From positions 106,733-170,732 of the forward strand of contig NZ_BBYM01000020.1 in NCBI RefSeq assembly GCF_001570405.1: 64,000 bases of DNA, written 5' to 3'. The notes below the pieces were generated by a model that saw nothing but the letters and a program-made list of their open reading frames with translations, was not told the DNA's origin and did not search any database. The translations under genes and the position numbers were made by a program. Source of the stretch: Microtetraspora niveoalba. GTDB lineage: Bacteria; Actinomycetota; Actinomycetes; Streptosporangiales; Streptosporangiaceae. Each line of letters starts with the position of its first letter. Positions within the stretch are counted from its first letter, which is position 1. Positions 8,141 through 16,728 of the stretch are shown here, in pieces.

Positions 8141-9022
8141 CTAAGCGGCGGAGGCCCGGAACAGGTCTCCGCACCGCTGGACCCGATCCAGCACGTCCCG
8201 TGCCGTGAAGACGAGCTGTCCGGGGTCTCCGCAGGCATCCACCTCTTCCCAGGAAAGCGGGGTCGACACGGTGGGGGCGCCGCCGGCCCGCAGGGAGTAG
8301 GGAGCGACCGTGGTCTTGGCCGGGTTGTTCTGGCTCCAGTCGATGAACACCTTGCCGGGACGTTCCCGCTTCGCCATCACGCTGGTGACGAACGTGTGCT
8401 CGCGCTCCATCCGCCGGGCCAGCGCCCTGGCGTACGCGGAGGTGTCCTCGTCGCGGTCCCAGGGCACGTAGACCTGCATGCCCTTCATGCCGCTGGTCTT
8501 GGGCACCCCCTCGTGGCCGTCCGCCTCAAGGGCCTCGCGGAGCAGGAGGGCCACCTCGCAGCACTCCACGATGGTGGCCGGGGCGCCCGGATCGAGGTCG
8601 AAGACCAGAGTGTCCGGCGGCAGCGGGTCGCCCCGCTCGGTGACGCGCCACATGGGGACGTGGATCTCCAGCGCGGCCAGGTTGGCGTAGTAGACGAGCG
8701 TCGCGAGGTCGTCCACCACCGCGAAGTCGATCGTCTCGCGGTTCTTGGTGCTGCCGGACGCGGGCAGGGTGACCGTACGGACCCAGGCGGGGGTGTGGCC
8801 GGGGACGTTCTTCTCGAAGAAGAACTGGCCGTCCACGCCGTCGGGATAGCGCTTCACGGTCAGCGGCCGGCCGCGCAGGTGGGGGAGGAGGACCGGGGCG
8901 ATCCGGGTGTAGTAGTCGATGACCTCGGCCTTGGTGAACGAGGCGCTCGGGTACAGGACCTTGCCGAGATTGGTGAGCGCGAGGCGCCTGCCCTCGACCT
9001 CGACCCGTACCTTCCCGGTCAC
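8141..9022 (-). CDS. Stand-alone LigD-type NHEJ polymerase domain
   Basis: A 293-residue archaeo-eukaryotic-primase-type polymerase equivalent to the POL domain of LigD, without ligase or phosphoesterase parts. Catalytic aspartates are in FDLDPG (D142, D144). The SG-x-K-G segment (TSGMKG) and DWSQNN ... KTT are also present. It fills or extends ends during non-homologous end joining with Ku. GTG start with GGAGGT six bases upstream. Divergent from ku with a 114-base shared promoter region; a separate ATP-dependent ligase must be elsewhere in the genome. Confidence 0.92.
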   Translation of the reverse strand: MTGKVRVEVEGRRLALTNLGKVLYPSASFTKAEVIDYYTRIAPVLLPHLRGRPLTVKRYPDGVDGQFFFEKNVPGHTPAWVRTVTLPASGSTKNRETIDFAVVDDLATLVYYANLAALEIHVPMWRVTERGDPLPPDTLVFDLDPGAPATIVECCEVALLLREALEADGHEGVPKTSGMKGMQVYVPWDRDEDTSAYARALARRMEREHTFVTSVMAKRERPGKVFIDWSQNNPAKTTVAPYSLRAGGAPTVSTPLSWEEVDACGDPGQLVFTARDVLDRVQRCGDLFRASAA

Positions 9023-9066
9023 GCCGCACCTCCGGAGGCGGCCGATAGGGCGCCGCCATAGTGGGT

Positions 9067-9081
9067 ACCTGCCCAGCAGGT
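9067..9081. promoter_or_regulatory. Palindrome in the ligD-pol/ku divergent promoter
   Basis: ACCTGC-CCA-GCAGGT, a perfect 6-bp inverted repeat in the 114-base intergenic region between the two divergent NHEJ genes. Its position suits a shared operator. It is not a recognisable LexA box. Role is inferred from position only. Confidence 0.4.
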
Positions 9082-9136
9082 AAGTCCTTTGAATCCCTAG
9101 ATGGTGTAGTTCGAACAAAGAGACGAGAATGTGGTT

Positions 9137-10075
9137 ATGCGCAGCATCTGGAAGGGCGCGATATCGTTCGGGCTGGTCACCATCCCCGTGAAGCTCTACT
9201 CCGCCACGGAGCAGAAGGACGTCTCCTTCCACCAGGTGCACCGGGAGGACGGCGGGCGGATCAAGTACAAGCGGGTCTGCACGGTCGACGGCGAAGAGGT
9301 GCCGTACTCCGACATCGCCAAGGGATACGAGCTGGCCAGCGGCGACATGGTCGTGCTGACCGACGAGGACTTCGCCGACCTGCCGCTCACCACCTCCCGC
9401 CGCATCGACGTGCTGCAGTTCAGCCCGGCCGAGCAGATCGACCCGATCTACTTCGCCAAGTCGTACTACCTGGAGCCCGAGGCGCAGGGGGCGAAGCCGT
9501 ACGTGCTGCTGCGGGACGCGCTGGAGCGCTCCGGGCAGGTGGCGATCGTGAAGGTGGCGCTGCGTCAGCGCGAGTCCCTGGCGACGCTCCGCGTCCGCGA
9601 CGGCGTCTTCGTCCTGGAGACGATGTTGTGGCCGGACGAGGTGCGCGAGTCGGACTTCGCCTTCCTCGACGAGGACATCGACGTACGCCCGCAGGAGCTC
9701 AAGATGGCGGAGTCCCTGATCGACACGATGGTCGCGGACTTCGATCCCGGGGAGTACAAGGACACCTACCGCGAGGCGCTGCAGGCGATCATCGAGGCGA
9801 AGGTCGCGGGCAAGGAGGTGGTCGTTCCCGAGGGGCCCGCCGAGGAGAAGCCCGCCGTCGATCTGATGGCCGCACTGCGCGCCAGCGTCGAGGCCGCGAA
9901 GAGGGAGCGCGAGGGACGCGAGCCGGCCGCGAAGAAGGCGGCGGCGTCCGGCGGGAAGACCGCCGCGAAATCCGCGGGGAAGGCCGGAGGGAAGGCCGCG
10001 GCGAAGAAGGCGGCGTCCGAGGCCGAGGACGAGGAGAAGGCGCCGCGCAAGCGCGGAGCGCGCCGCTCCGCCTGA
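9137..10075 (+). CDS. ku: Ku DNA end-binding protein
   Basis: About 312 residues. The bacterial Ku core begins with MRSIWKGAISFGLVTIPVKL and continues through the DNA-encircling bridge region (FAKSYYLEPE) to about residue 240. The last 70 or so residues are a Lys/Ala-rich tail typical of actinobacterial Ku, which binds DNA non-specifically and helps recruit LigD. The ATG at 9137 matches the family start; a GTG two codons earlier (9131) is also possible. Partner of the divergent LigD polymerase. Confidence 0.93.
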   Translation: MRSIWKGAISFGLVTIPVKLYSATEQKDVSFHQVHREDGGRIKYKRVCTVDGEEVPYSDIAKGYELASGDMVVLTDEDFADLPLTTSRRIDVLQFSPAEQIDPIYFAKSYYLEPEAQGAKPYVLLRDALERSGQVAIVKVALRQRESLATLRVRDGVFVLETMLWPDEVRESDFAFLDEDIDVRPQELKMAESLIDTMVADFDPGEYKDTYREALQAIIEAKVAGKEVVVPEGPAEEKPAVDLMAALRASVEAAKREREGREPAAKKAAASGGKTAAKSAGKAGGKAAAKKAASEAEDEEKAPRKRGARRSA

Positions 10076-10357
10076 CGGCTCTTGTACGTGGGCGGAAACG
10101 CCCGGGGAAGGGCCGGCGCGGCGTGCCGCGGCCAGGTGACCGCCGCATGACGGGAACCCCGGGCGGCGGCTGCGGTCCCGGCGACGTCCTGTCCCGCATC
10201 CTGTCGGTGGACCTACTGCCCTGACGCCACGTCCGCCGACGGCTGGTGTGGCGAGACGGACGGGCGGGGAAGACGGGCGCACTCTCGCACGTCACCGCGC
10301 ACGGCTGATCGCGACGGCCAGGCCGCCGACCGGTCTGGGTCGTGGTGGAAATGGAGC

Positions 10358-10393
10358 GGCCATCCGGCCGGGAGTCTCCCCGGCCGGATGGCC
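10358..10393. terminator. Perfect 15-bp inverted repeat downstream of ku
   Basis: GGCCATCCGGCCGGG / CCCGGCCGGATGGCC with a 6-base loop, inside the 503-base gap between ku and the paralog array. It has no T-run. It may terminate ku transcription or insulate it from the array. I see no convincing gene in the rest of this gap. Confidence 0.45.
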
Positions 10394-10578
10394 CTGTAGT
10401 AGGGAAGGCGGGGAGCCGACGGCTCTCGTCCGCGACGTCCGCCTATATGCGCTTAAACGATGAATCTCATCGTGTGGGTGAGGAGACGGAAGTCTCCCCC
10501 TGTGTGGTCCACGCCTCCCCGCGGATCTCGCTCTCAGGTCGAGCGATGATCACGATGAGGTCGTGAGCGCGGCTCCAC

Positions 10579-10938
10579 TCAGCCGACGGCCCCCGGGACC
10601 GGCACGGCGCCGGTGACCGCCGGTTCCGGCCGCTCTCGCAGGAACTCCAGGACCTGCCTGGGCAGGTGGATCGTGATGTTGTTGATCACGTTCTGACGCT
10701 GCCGCTGGTGCTGCCGCTGGTGCCCGCGCTGGTGCTGGCGGTTGCGGTTGTGGTTGCGGTTCCAGTTGCGGTTGCGCTGGGCGCGCCCCCAGCCGCCGCC
10801 GCAGCCCCCGCCGCAGCCGGCCTGGACGACGGCCGCGCTCGCCGTGGTCGTGGTGGTGGCCGCGCCGAGCGCCACGGCTCCACCCGTCATCGCGGTGCTG
10901 ATCGCCAGCCCCGCGATGACGCTTTTGAACTTGGGCAT
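10579..10938 (-). CDS. Array protein A: secreted Cys/Gly + Asn/Arg/His/Gln-rich protein
   Basis: 119 residues. Sec-type signal peptide: MPKFK, a hydrophobic core ending GGAVALGAA, and a likely cleavage after the A-S-A of TTTASA. The mature part has two Cys in a Gly run, an N-R-N/H-N-R-N tract, Q-H-Q-R repeats, then NVINNITIHLP. The C-terminus differs from all other members (RPEPAVTGAVPVPGAVG) and lacks the long Gly/Asn tail of B-E. AAAGGAG precedes the ATG. It is the most downstream unit and the only one without a clear terminator. Function unknown. Confidence 0.85.
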   Translation of the reverse strand: MPKFKSVIAGLAISTAMTGGAVALGAATTTTTASAAVVQAGCGGGCGGGWGRAQRNRNWNRNHNRNRQHQRGHQRQHQRQRQNVINNITIHLPRQVLEFLRERPEPAVTGAVPVPGAVG

Positions 10939-11044
10939 TGCGCTTCTCCTTTGAAAGGAATTGATTGTCTCTTACCTTTCGCCGCTCTCCGGGATGAGAT
11001 GGAGAACGATTGAGATCATCCGGAGTGGATCATCTCGATATCGT

Positions 11045-11074
11045 CTTGATTGCCGAGATTGCCGGGCGACAAAC
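11045..11074 (-). promoter_or_regulatory. sigmaB/sigmaF-like promoter of array unit A
   Basis: Minus-strand GTTTGTC, 13 bases, then GGCAATCAAG. This is the most divergent of the eight elements (GGCAAT instead of GGAAAT) but keeps the spacing. The implied leader is about 100 bases. Confidence 0.6.
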
Positions 11075-11281
11075 GGTGAGGTACGGATCTTTGGTGTCAC
11101 ATGTGTTTTGTTGAATATGCTCCGCCGGGAGCGATCCTTTGATTGAAATGAGAAATCGCCGACGGTGAGCCGTTCGGGCGATCGGGTATGAGGGCCCCTC
11201 GGGTCGATTCGGGCGGCCGAATGCGGGAGGCGTGCGGGAGGCGCCGGTCCAGCGGGATCCGGCGCCGTCTCCCGGTACACG

Positions 11282-11321
11282 GAAAGGCCCGTCCGGGCGG
11301 CTTGGGCCGACCGGACGGGCC
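11282..11321 (-). terminator. Terminator of array unit B
   Basis: GGCCCGTCCGG / CCGGACGGGCC hairpin followed on the minus strand by TTTCC. Confidence 0.65.
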
Positions 11322-11515
11322 GTGGTTCTTCCAGTTGGGTGAGACCGGACGACGACCTGCCGGCCTTCGGGCGGTGCGTGATCCAGGTGACGCGCGGGGC
11401 GACGCCGCGTCCCCGATCCTTCCGCTCACACGAGGTCGCCGGGTTCACACCGGCGCCGATGTGTTGAGCGGACCGACCTCCCGGTCGTTCACGGTCTCAC
11501 AACGGTGAAATGCGC

Positions 11516-11995
11516 TTACCGCTGGTTGGCGGTGCCGGCGGCGTTGCCGTTGCCGCCGTTGCCGCCGTTGGCGTTGGCGTTGGTGGAGCCGGCGATGGCG
11601 CCGCCGTTGCCGCCGTTGCCGCCGCGGGCCAGGACGAGCTGGGCGAGGATGTCCTCGGCCCGCAGGCCGCGCTCCTCACGGACCTGCTCGCGCACGCGCT
11701 CCCGCGGGATGTGCACGCGGACGTTGTTGATCACGTTCTGGCGCTGGTGCTCCTGCTGGCGCTGGTGCTCGCGCTGCTGCTGGTGGTTGCGGTTGTGGTT
11801 GCGGTTGTGGTTGCGGTTCCGGTGGCCACGGCCCCAGCCGCCGCCGCAGCCGCCGCCGCAGCCGCCGCCGCACCCGACCTGGACGACGCCGGCGTTCGCC
11901 GCGGTGGCCGTGGTGGCGGCGCCGAGCGCGACGGCTCCGCCGGTCAGCGCGGTGCTGATGGCCAGCAGCCCGACGAGGTTCTTGAACTTGGGCAT
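11516..11995 (-). CDS. Array protein B: secreted Cys/Gly + Asn/Arg/His/Gln-rich protein
   Basis: 159 residues. Signal peptide with predicted cleavage after AANA. The mature protein begins GVVQV, then three Cys spaced four apart in Gly (residues 42-50), an N-H-N-R repeat tract, Q-E-H-Q-R-Q repeats and NVINNVRVHIPRE. A charged helix follows, then AEDILAQLVLARGG and a Gly/Asn/Ala tail (GGNGGNGG, STNANANGG) that resembles PGRS-type sequence. An AGGGGG seven bases before the ATG serves as ribosome binding site. Almost identical to C and D outside the repeat tract. No enzymatic motif; a structural or surface role is an inference. Confidence 0.87.
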   Translation of the reverse strand: MPKFKNLVGLLAISTALTGGAVALGAATTATAANAGVVQVGCGGGCGGGCGGGWGRGHRNRNHNRNHNRNHQQQREHQRQQEHQRQNVINNVRVHIPRERVREQVREERGLRAEDILAQLVLARGGNGGNGGAIAGSTNANANGGNGGNGNAAGTANQR

Positions 11996-12100
11996 TGCGT
12001 TTCCCCCTGAAGGAATCAGATTCCTCTTGACGCTTCGACACTTTCGGGGAACCCCCCGAAGAATGCCCCGGATGCCCTTGATGTGGCATTTCCGTAATGT

Positions 12101-12130
12101 CTTGATTTCCGGCGGAGGGAGATGACAAAC
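12101..12130 (-). promoter_or_regulatory. sigmaB/sigmaF-like promoter of array unit B
   Basis: GTTTGTC, 13 bases, GGAAATCAAG on the minus strand, about 105 bases upstream of the ATG. Confidence 0.65.
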
Positions 12131-12294
12131 GCCGCAATTCCCTCCTTGGTCGGCTCTTTTCATTTCATTGGGCGCGCCGCGTGCGACACGTTCGTGTTGG
12201 CGGCGCAGACCTTCACGACGCGATTCGGTCCCGTATGTAGGCGGGCGTCGGATCGGCGTGCGGTCGCGTGTTCTTCGGAAAAGGCCGAACATGG

Positions 12295-12335
12295 AAAACC
12301 CTGCCCGGCTCGCACGAGGCGAGGCCGGGCAGGGT
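12295..12335 (-). terminator. Terminator of array unit C
   Basis: ACCCTGCCCGGC / GCCGGGCAGGGT hairpin with TTTT following on the minus strand. Near-identical to the terminators of D and E. Confidence 0.75.
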
Positions 12336-12604
12336 GGTGTTTTCCGCGAGGGAAGCGTTATGGGGGTGCGCCCTCGCTGCCGGTGTCGTAGCCGTCCCGC
12401 GTCTGGGGCTTCCGGCCCTTTTCCGGCCTGGTCGCGTTTCTCGTGAACGCGGGTCAGGAGGAACCGCGTGCCAGGTGGCACGCGGAGAGGCGGGGATACG
12501 GCTTTCGCACACCGGCGGACTGACCGCCGCCGGTGTTCTCGTCAGGTGAGACCGGCCTCACGCGCGTGTCGCCGGGCGGTCTCACGGCCGGAGAATGCGC
12601 CTAC

Positions 12605-13099
12605 TTACGGCCGGTTGTTGGCGTTCTGGTTGGCGGCGCCTGCGGCGTTGCCGGTGCCGCCGTTGCCGCCGTTGGCGTTGGCGTTGGTGGAGCCGGCGAT
12701 GGCGCCGCCGTTGCCGCCGTTGCCGCCGCGGGCCAGGACGAGCTGGGCGAGGATGTCCTCGGCCCGCAGGCCGCGCTCCTCACGGACCTGCTCGCGCTCG
12801 CGCTCCCGCGGGATGTGCAGGCGGATGTTGTTGATCACGTTCTGACGCTGGCGCTGCTGCTGGCGCTGGTGCTCGCGCTGGTGCTGGCGGTTGCGGTTGT
12901 GGTTGCGGTTCCAGTTGCGGTTCCGGTTGCCGCGACCCCAGCCGCCGCCGCCGCAGCCGCCGCCGCAGCCGCCGCCCCAGGTCTGGACGACGGAGGCGTT
13001 CGCCGTGGTGGCCGTGGTGGCGGCGCCCAGCGCGACGGCTCCGCCGGTCAGCGCGGTGCTGATGGCCAGCAGCCCGACGAGGTTCTTGAACTTCGGCAT
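12605..13099 (-). CDS. Array protein C: secreted Cys/Gly + Asn/Arg/His/Gln-rich protein
   Basis: 164 residues. Same signal peptide as B, with predicted cleavage after TANA. The mature N-terminus is SVVQTW followed by two Cys in a Gly run. Then an NRN/WNRN tract, Q-H-Q-R-E-H repeats, NVINNIRLHIPRE, the charged helix, AEDILAQLVLARGG and the Gly/Asn tail. The last residues (NQNANNRP) differ from B and D. AGGGGG precedes the ATG. The high identity with B and D over both coding and flanking sequence suggests recent duplication or gene conversion. Confidence 0.87.
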   Translation of the reverse strand: MPKFKNLVGLLAISTALTGGAVALGAATTATTANASVVQTWGGGCGGGCGGGGWGRGNRNRNWNRNHNRNRQHQREHQRQQQRQRQNVINNIRLHIPREREREQVREERGLRAEDILAQLVLARGGNGGNGGAIAGSTNANANGGNGGTGNAAGAANQNANNRP

Positions 13100-13203
13100 T
13101 GCGTTTCCCCCTGAAGGAATCAATTCCGCTTGACGCTTCGACATCCTCGTGGAATCCCCCGAAGAATGCCCCGGATGCCGCTGATGTGGCATTTCCGTAA
13201 TGT

Positions 13204-13233
13204 CTTGATTTCCGGGTGAAGGAGAGGGCAAAC
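13204..13233 (-). promoter_or_regulatory. sigmaB/sigmaF-like promoter of array unit C
   Basis: GTTTGCC, 13 bases, GGAAATCAAG on the minus strand. Confidence 0.65.
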
Positions 13234-13391
13234 GCCGCTGTTCAGTTCTTAGTCGGCTCTTTTCGTTTCATTGGGCGCGTCGCGCAGAGAGTGGTTATGT
13301 GGATGACGCGGAGCCGTTCGGGAGGAGATTCCGCCGTGTGCGGCTATGTGGGCGTCACGCAGTTGTTTCCCCGTGCTCTTCGGAATGTGCG

Positions 13392-13433
13392 AAAAACCCT
13401 GCCCGGCTCGCACGAGGCGAGGCCGGGCAGGGT
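13392..13433 (-). terminator. Terminator of array unit D
   Basis: 12-bp hairpin ACCCTGCCCGGC / GCCGGGCAGGGT followed on the minus strand by TTTTT. Confidence 0.8.
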
Positions 13434-13700
13434 GGTGTTTTCCGCGAGGGAAGCGTTATGAGAGTGCGCCCTCGCTGCTGGTGTCGTAGCCGTCCCGCGT
13501 CTCGGGCTTCGGCCCTTTTCCGGCCTGGTCGCGTTCTTCTCGTGAACGCGGGCCAGGAGGAACCGCGTTACAGACGGAACGCGGAGAGGCGGGGATACGG
13601 CTTTCGAGCACCGGCGGCCAGGCCGCCGCCGGTGTTCTCGTCAGGTGAGACCGTCCGCCGCTGTTCGATCGGCGGTCTCACGGCCGGAGAATGCGCTTAC

Positions 13701-14195
13701 TTACGGGACCAGCTGCTCGTCCTGGTTGGCGGCGCCTGCGGCGTTGCCGTTGCCGCCGTTGCCGCCGTTGGCGTTGGCGTTGGTGGAGCCGGCGATGGCG
13801 CCGCCGTTGCCGCCGTTGCCGCCACGGGCCAGGACGAGCTGGGCGAGGATGTCCTCGGCCCGCAGGCCGCGCTCCTCACGGACCTGCTCGCGCACGCGCT
13901 CCCGCGGGGTCTGCACGCGCACGTTGTTGATCACATTCTGACGCTGGCGCTGCTCCTCGCGCTGGTGCTCGCGCTGGTGCTGGCGGAGGCGGTTGTGGTT
14001 GCGGTTCCAGTTGCGGTTCCGGTTGCCGCGACCCCAGCCGCCGCCGCCGCAGCCGCCGCCGCAGCCGCCGCCCCAGGTCTGGACGACGGAGGCGTTCGCC
14101 GTGGTGGCCGTGGTGGCGGCGCCGAGCGCGACGGCTCCGCCGGTCAGCGCGGTGCTGATGGCCAGCAGCCCGACGAGGTTCTTGAACTTGGGCAT
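13701..14195 (-). CDS. Array protein D: secreted Cys/Gly + Asn/Arg/His/Gln-rich protein
   Basis: 164 residues, the closest relative of C through the signal peptide, Cys/Gly segment and first Asn/Arg repeats. It differs in the Gln tract (QREEQRQ) and in the strand after VINN (NVRVQTPRE). The AEDILAQLVLARGG block and the Gly/Asn tail are kept, ending NQDEQLVP. ATG preceded by CGGGGGGA. Predicted to be exported and cleaved after TANA. No anchor, LPXTG motif or C-terminal membrane segment. Confidence 0.87.
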   Translation of the reverse strand: MPKFKNLVGLLAISTALTGGAVALGAATTATTANASVVQTWGGGCGGGCGGGGWGRGNRNRNWNRNHNRLRQHQREHQREEQRQRQNVINNVRVQTPRERVREQVREERGLRAEDILAQLVLARGGNGGNGGAIAGSTNANANGGNGGNGNAAGAANQDEQLVP

Positions 14196-14301
14196 TGTGT
14201 ATCCCCCCGAAGGAATCAGGTTCCTCTTGACGCTTCGACATCTTCGTGAAAGCCATCCGAAGAATGCCCCGGACGCCCTTGACGCGGCATTTCCGTATTA
14301 T

Positions 14302-14331
14302 GTTGATTTCCGGATCCGTGAGACGACAAAC
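14302..14331 (-). promoter_or_regulatory. sigmaB/sigmaF-like promoter of array unit D
   Basis: GTTTGTC, 13 bases, GGAAATCAAC on the minus strand. Confidence 0.65.
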
Positions 14332-14491
14332 GCCGCGGTTCCGCTCTTAGTCAGCTCTTTTCATTTCGTTGGACACGTCGCACATTGCGCCTCTCCCTGA
14401 ACGGCACGACTCTGCTCGCAGAGGGTTTCCAGCGCACGGCGGTGCGGGCGCCCGAGCGGTTCGTGTTCTTCCGGGAAAAGGATCCCGCGTC

Positions 14492-14532
14492 AAAAAACCT
14501 GCCCGGCGTCGCATGAATGCGGGCCGGGCAGG
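14492..14532 (-). terminator. Terminator of array unit E
   Basis: CCTGCCCGGC / GCCGGGCAGG with a 15-base loop, followed on the minus strand by TTTTTTG. Confidence 0.8.
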
Positions 14533-14801
14533 GTGGTGCCTCTCGGCGAGGGGTGAGCCGGTAGAGAGCGCCCTCGCTGTTCGCGCCGGGGCCGGTCCGA
14601 CGGCGGGGACCTTTTGTCCCCTTTCCGGCCTGCTCGCGTCCTTCGTGAACGTCGGTCAGGAAGAACCGCGTAGTTATAAGTACGCGGATACCGTGGAAAC
14701 GGCCTTCAGGCGCGACGGCGGCACATGCCGCCGGTTATCTGGAAGGTGAGACCGTCCGCCGCTGTTCGCTCGGCGATCTCACGGCCGGAGAATGCGCTTA
14801 C

Positions 14802-15293
14802 TTACGGGACAAGCGGGTTGTTCTGGTTGGCGGCGCCGGCAGCGTTGCCGGTGCCGCCGGTGCCGCCGTTGGCGTTGGCGTTGGTGGAGCCGGAGATGGC
14901 GCCGCCGTTGCCGCCGTTGCCGCCGCGGGCCAGGACGAGCTGGGCGAGGATGTCCTCGGCCAGGATGTCGCGGACGTCGCGGCCATCCTCACGGAACGGC
15001 TCGCGCTCGCGCTCCCGCGGGATCTGCAGGCGGATGTTGTTGATCACGTGCTGGCGCTGGCGCTGCTGCTGGCGCTGGTGCTCACGCTGGTGCTGGCGGA
15101 GGCGGTTGTGGTTGCGGTTCCAGTTGCGGTTGTGGCTGCGGCCACCCCAGCCGCCGCACCCGCCGCCGCCGCAGCCGACCTGGATGACGCCGGCGTTCGC
15201 CGTGGTGGCCGTGGCGGCGCCCAGGGCGACGGCTCCACCGGTCAGCGCGGTGCTGACGGCCAGCAGCCCCAGGAGGTTCTTGAACTTGGGCAT
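14802..15293 (-). CDS. Array protein E: secreted Cys/Gly + Asn/Arg/His/Gln-rich protein
   Basis: 163 residues. Signal peptide slightly shorter (ATATTANA). The mature protein starts GVIQVGC with two Cys in Gly, then HNRN/WNRN repeats, Gln/Arg repeats and HVINNIRLQIPRE. The charged helix is changed (PFREDGRDVRDIL) before the conserved AEDILAQLVLARGG and Gly/Asn tail ending NQNNPLVP. It shares the terminator type with C and D but has the upstream CTTGTCGCT block of units F-H, so it is a link between the two halves of the array. Confidence 0.87.
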   Translation of the reverse strand: MPKFKNLLGLLAVSTALTGGAVALGAATATTANAGVIQVGCGGGGCGGWGGRSHNRNWNRNHNRLRQHQREHQRQQQRQRQHVINNIRLQIPREREREPFREDGRDVRDILAEDILAQLVLARGGNGGNGGAISGSTNANANGGTGGTGNAAGAANQNNPLVP

Positions 15294-15400
15294 TGCGATT
15301 CTCCCTTGGAAGGAATTGATTTGCCCCGGCACTCTGGAATTCCGGGAATTTTCTCGGAAGCGTGCCCGGATGACCCTTGCCGGATCATCTCCACGGTGTC

Positions 15401-15430
15401 TCTGATTTCCGTCCGTGTCGGGCGGCAAAC
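15401..15430 (-). promoter_or_regulatory. sigmaB/sigmaF-like promoter of array unit E
   Basis: GTTTGCC, 13 bases, GGAAATCAGA on the minus strand. A second conserved block, AGCGACAAG (15456-15464), lies exactly 25 bases further upstream. Confidence 0.65.
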
Positions 15431-15612
15431 GGTGGTTGGCGGCTCTTAGTCTTTGCTTGTCGCTCTATTAATGAAGTAGGTCGGTTGAAGTTGATTTGCC
15501 ACTGATGCCCCTTATGTCGGAATTTCTGGGGGAGCAATCGGTGCGGATCGCCCCGTGGCGAGGGGCCGCGCCCGCTCGGCCCGTGCCGTACGAACAGGGG
15601 GACGGGGCGGTC

Positions 15613-15649
15613 AAAAAAAGAAATCCGGCCGGCGAGACGCCGGCCGGAT
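15613..15649 (-). terminator. Terminator of array unit F
   Basis: ATCCGGCCGGC / GCCGGCCGGAT hairpin followed on the minus strand by TTCTTTTTTT. Confidence 0.85.
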
Positions 15650-15865
15650 GAATGTGATTTCCATGTGGATGGGATGACGGCTCGCGGACGGGAGGCGCGC
15701 CGCCGTCCCTATGAGAGTCGTCCCTATGAGAATCGTCGAGAACGTACGTGCTTTCCGGACGGTGAACGGGAGTCGGCGCCTCGCCCGCGTTACGTGCCCT
15801 GATCCCGTGCGCGCGGCGCGGAGCCGTCGGTCCGGCCGTGCTCCCGCCTCGGTGGGTGCGGCGGC

Positions 15866-16231
15866 TCAGTCGAGGACTCGGAATTCGCGGACGATGTCCC
15901 TGCCGTTGGAGCTCGACGTGGTGGTGGCGGTCGGCGGCAGGTTGCGGTCGGCCGGGACGACGACGTCGTTGATCAGGAACTGCGTCTGCTCCTGGTTCTG
16001 CTTCTGCTCCTTGTGCTGGCTCTGGTTCTTGTTGTTCCAGTTGCGGTTCCAGCCGTTCCCACAGCCGCCGCCGCCGCAGCCGCCGTCGCACCAGCCGTCG
16101 CCGCAGCCGTCGACCCGGACCATGCCGGCGTTCGCCGCGGTGGTGGTGGTCGCCGCGCCGAGCGCGACGGCGCCCGTGATCATCGCGGCGCCGGTGGCGA
16201 GAAGCCCGGCGAGTCTTGTGAACTTGGGCAT
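15866..16231 (-). CDS. Array protein F: most divergent secreted array protein
   Basis: 121 residues. Signal peptide MPKFTRLAG ... AANA differs most from the others. The mature region has four Cys with Asp and Gly between them (DGCGDGWCDGGCGGGGCG). It has few Arg/His and more Asn/Lys/Gln (NWNNKNQ, KEQKQNQEQ), and QFLINDVVVP replaces the usual VINNIR core. The C-terminus has a Thr/Ser run and a charged end (GRDIVREFRVLD), with no Gly/Asn tail. It may be a specialised member. Good AAGGAG before the ATG. Confidence 0.82.
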   Translation of the reverse strand: MPKFTRLAGLLATGAAMITGAVALGAATTTTAANAGMVRVDGCGDGWCDGGCGGGGCGNGWNRNWNNKNQSQHKEQKQNQEQTQFLINDVVVPADRNLPPTATTTSSSNGRDIVREFRVLD

Positions 16232-16342
16232 TGCGTTTCTCCTTCGAAAGGAATGCGTTCGCCCTCCCGGTCCGGCGTTTCGGAGATTTCCGGGTCGCCG
16301 CGGAGGACGGCGGAGCGACCTCGGTGATCACTCCCGCGGGTC

Positions 16343-16372
16343 TGTGATTTCCTTCCGTATCGAGCGGCAAAC
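16343..16372 (-). promoter_or_regulatory. sigmaB/sigmaF-like promoter of array unit F
   Basis: GTTTGCC, 13 bases, GGAAATCACA on the minus strand; AGCGACAAG (16398-16406) 25 bases further upstream. Confidence 0.65.
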
Positions 16373-16480
16373 GATGGTTGGCCGCTCTTAGGCGCTGCTT
16401 GTCGCTCTATTACTAATGTTGCGATGATAAACGCAGATTTGCGGGAACTCGCGAGATATGTCCGAGTTGGAGAGGCGCGC

Positions 16481-16511
16481 AAAAATCCGGCCGGCGAGAT
16501 GCCGGCCGGAT
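16481..16511 (-). terminator. Terminator of array unit G
   Basis: ATCCGGCCGGC / GCCGGCCGGAT with a 5-base loop and TTTT on the minus-strand 3' side. Same stem as the unit F terminator. Confidence 0.85.
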
Positions 16512-16728
16512 CGGACGCTATTTCCCGGCGAGGGCCGCGGATGGCCGCCCTCCTCGGAGCCCCGCGCCCACCGGGCCGGGTTCCGCCTCTCCTCCGGGAT
16601 TCGGGATGTCAACTCGTCAGGCGTGCCCGCGCCCTCCGCGGCCTTCCGCCTCCTGCTGCGAGGCCGTACGGCCCCGGAGGAACGCGGGCACGTGGGATCA
16701 CTTCTCGCCGGCGCCGGCGGGCGGCTCC

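Noticed and set aside
9101..9125. LexA (SOS) box in the ku promoter
   Set aside because: GTTCGAAC is present but the actinobacterial box needs GAAC and GTTC separated by four bases in the opposite order; only half sites are seen.
10248..10463. Small open frame downstream of ku
   Set aside because: It spans a perfect inverted repeat, has no ribosome binding site and no recognisable protein features.
11510..14249. Plus-strand Val/Ala/Leu-rich open frames across the paralog array
   Set aside because: They are the reverse complement of the Asn/Arg/His/Gln repeats. They lack ribosome binding sites, while the minus-strand frames have signal peptides, ribosome binding sites, promoters and terminators.
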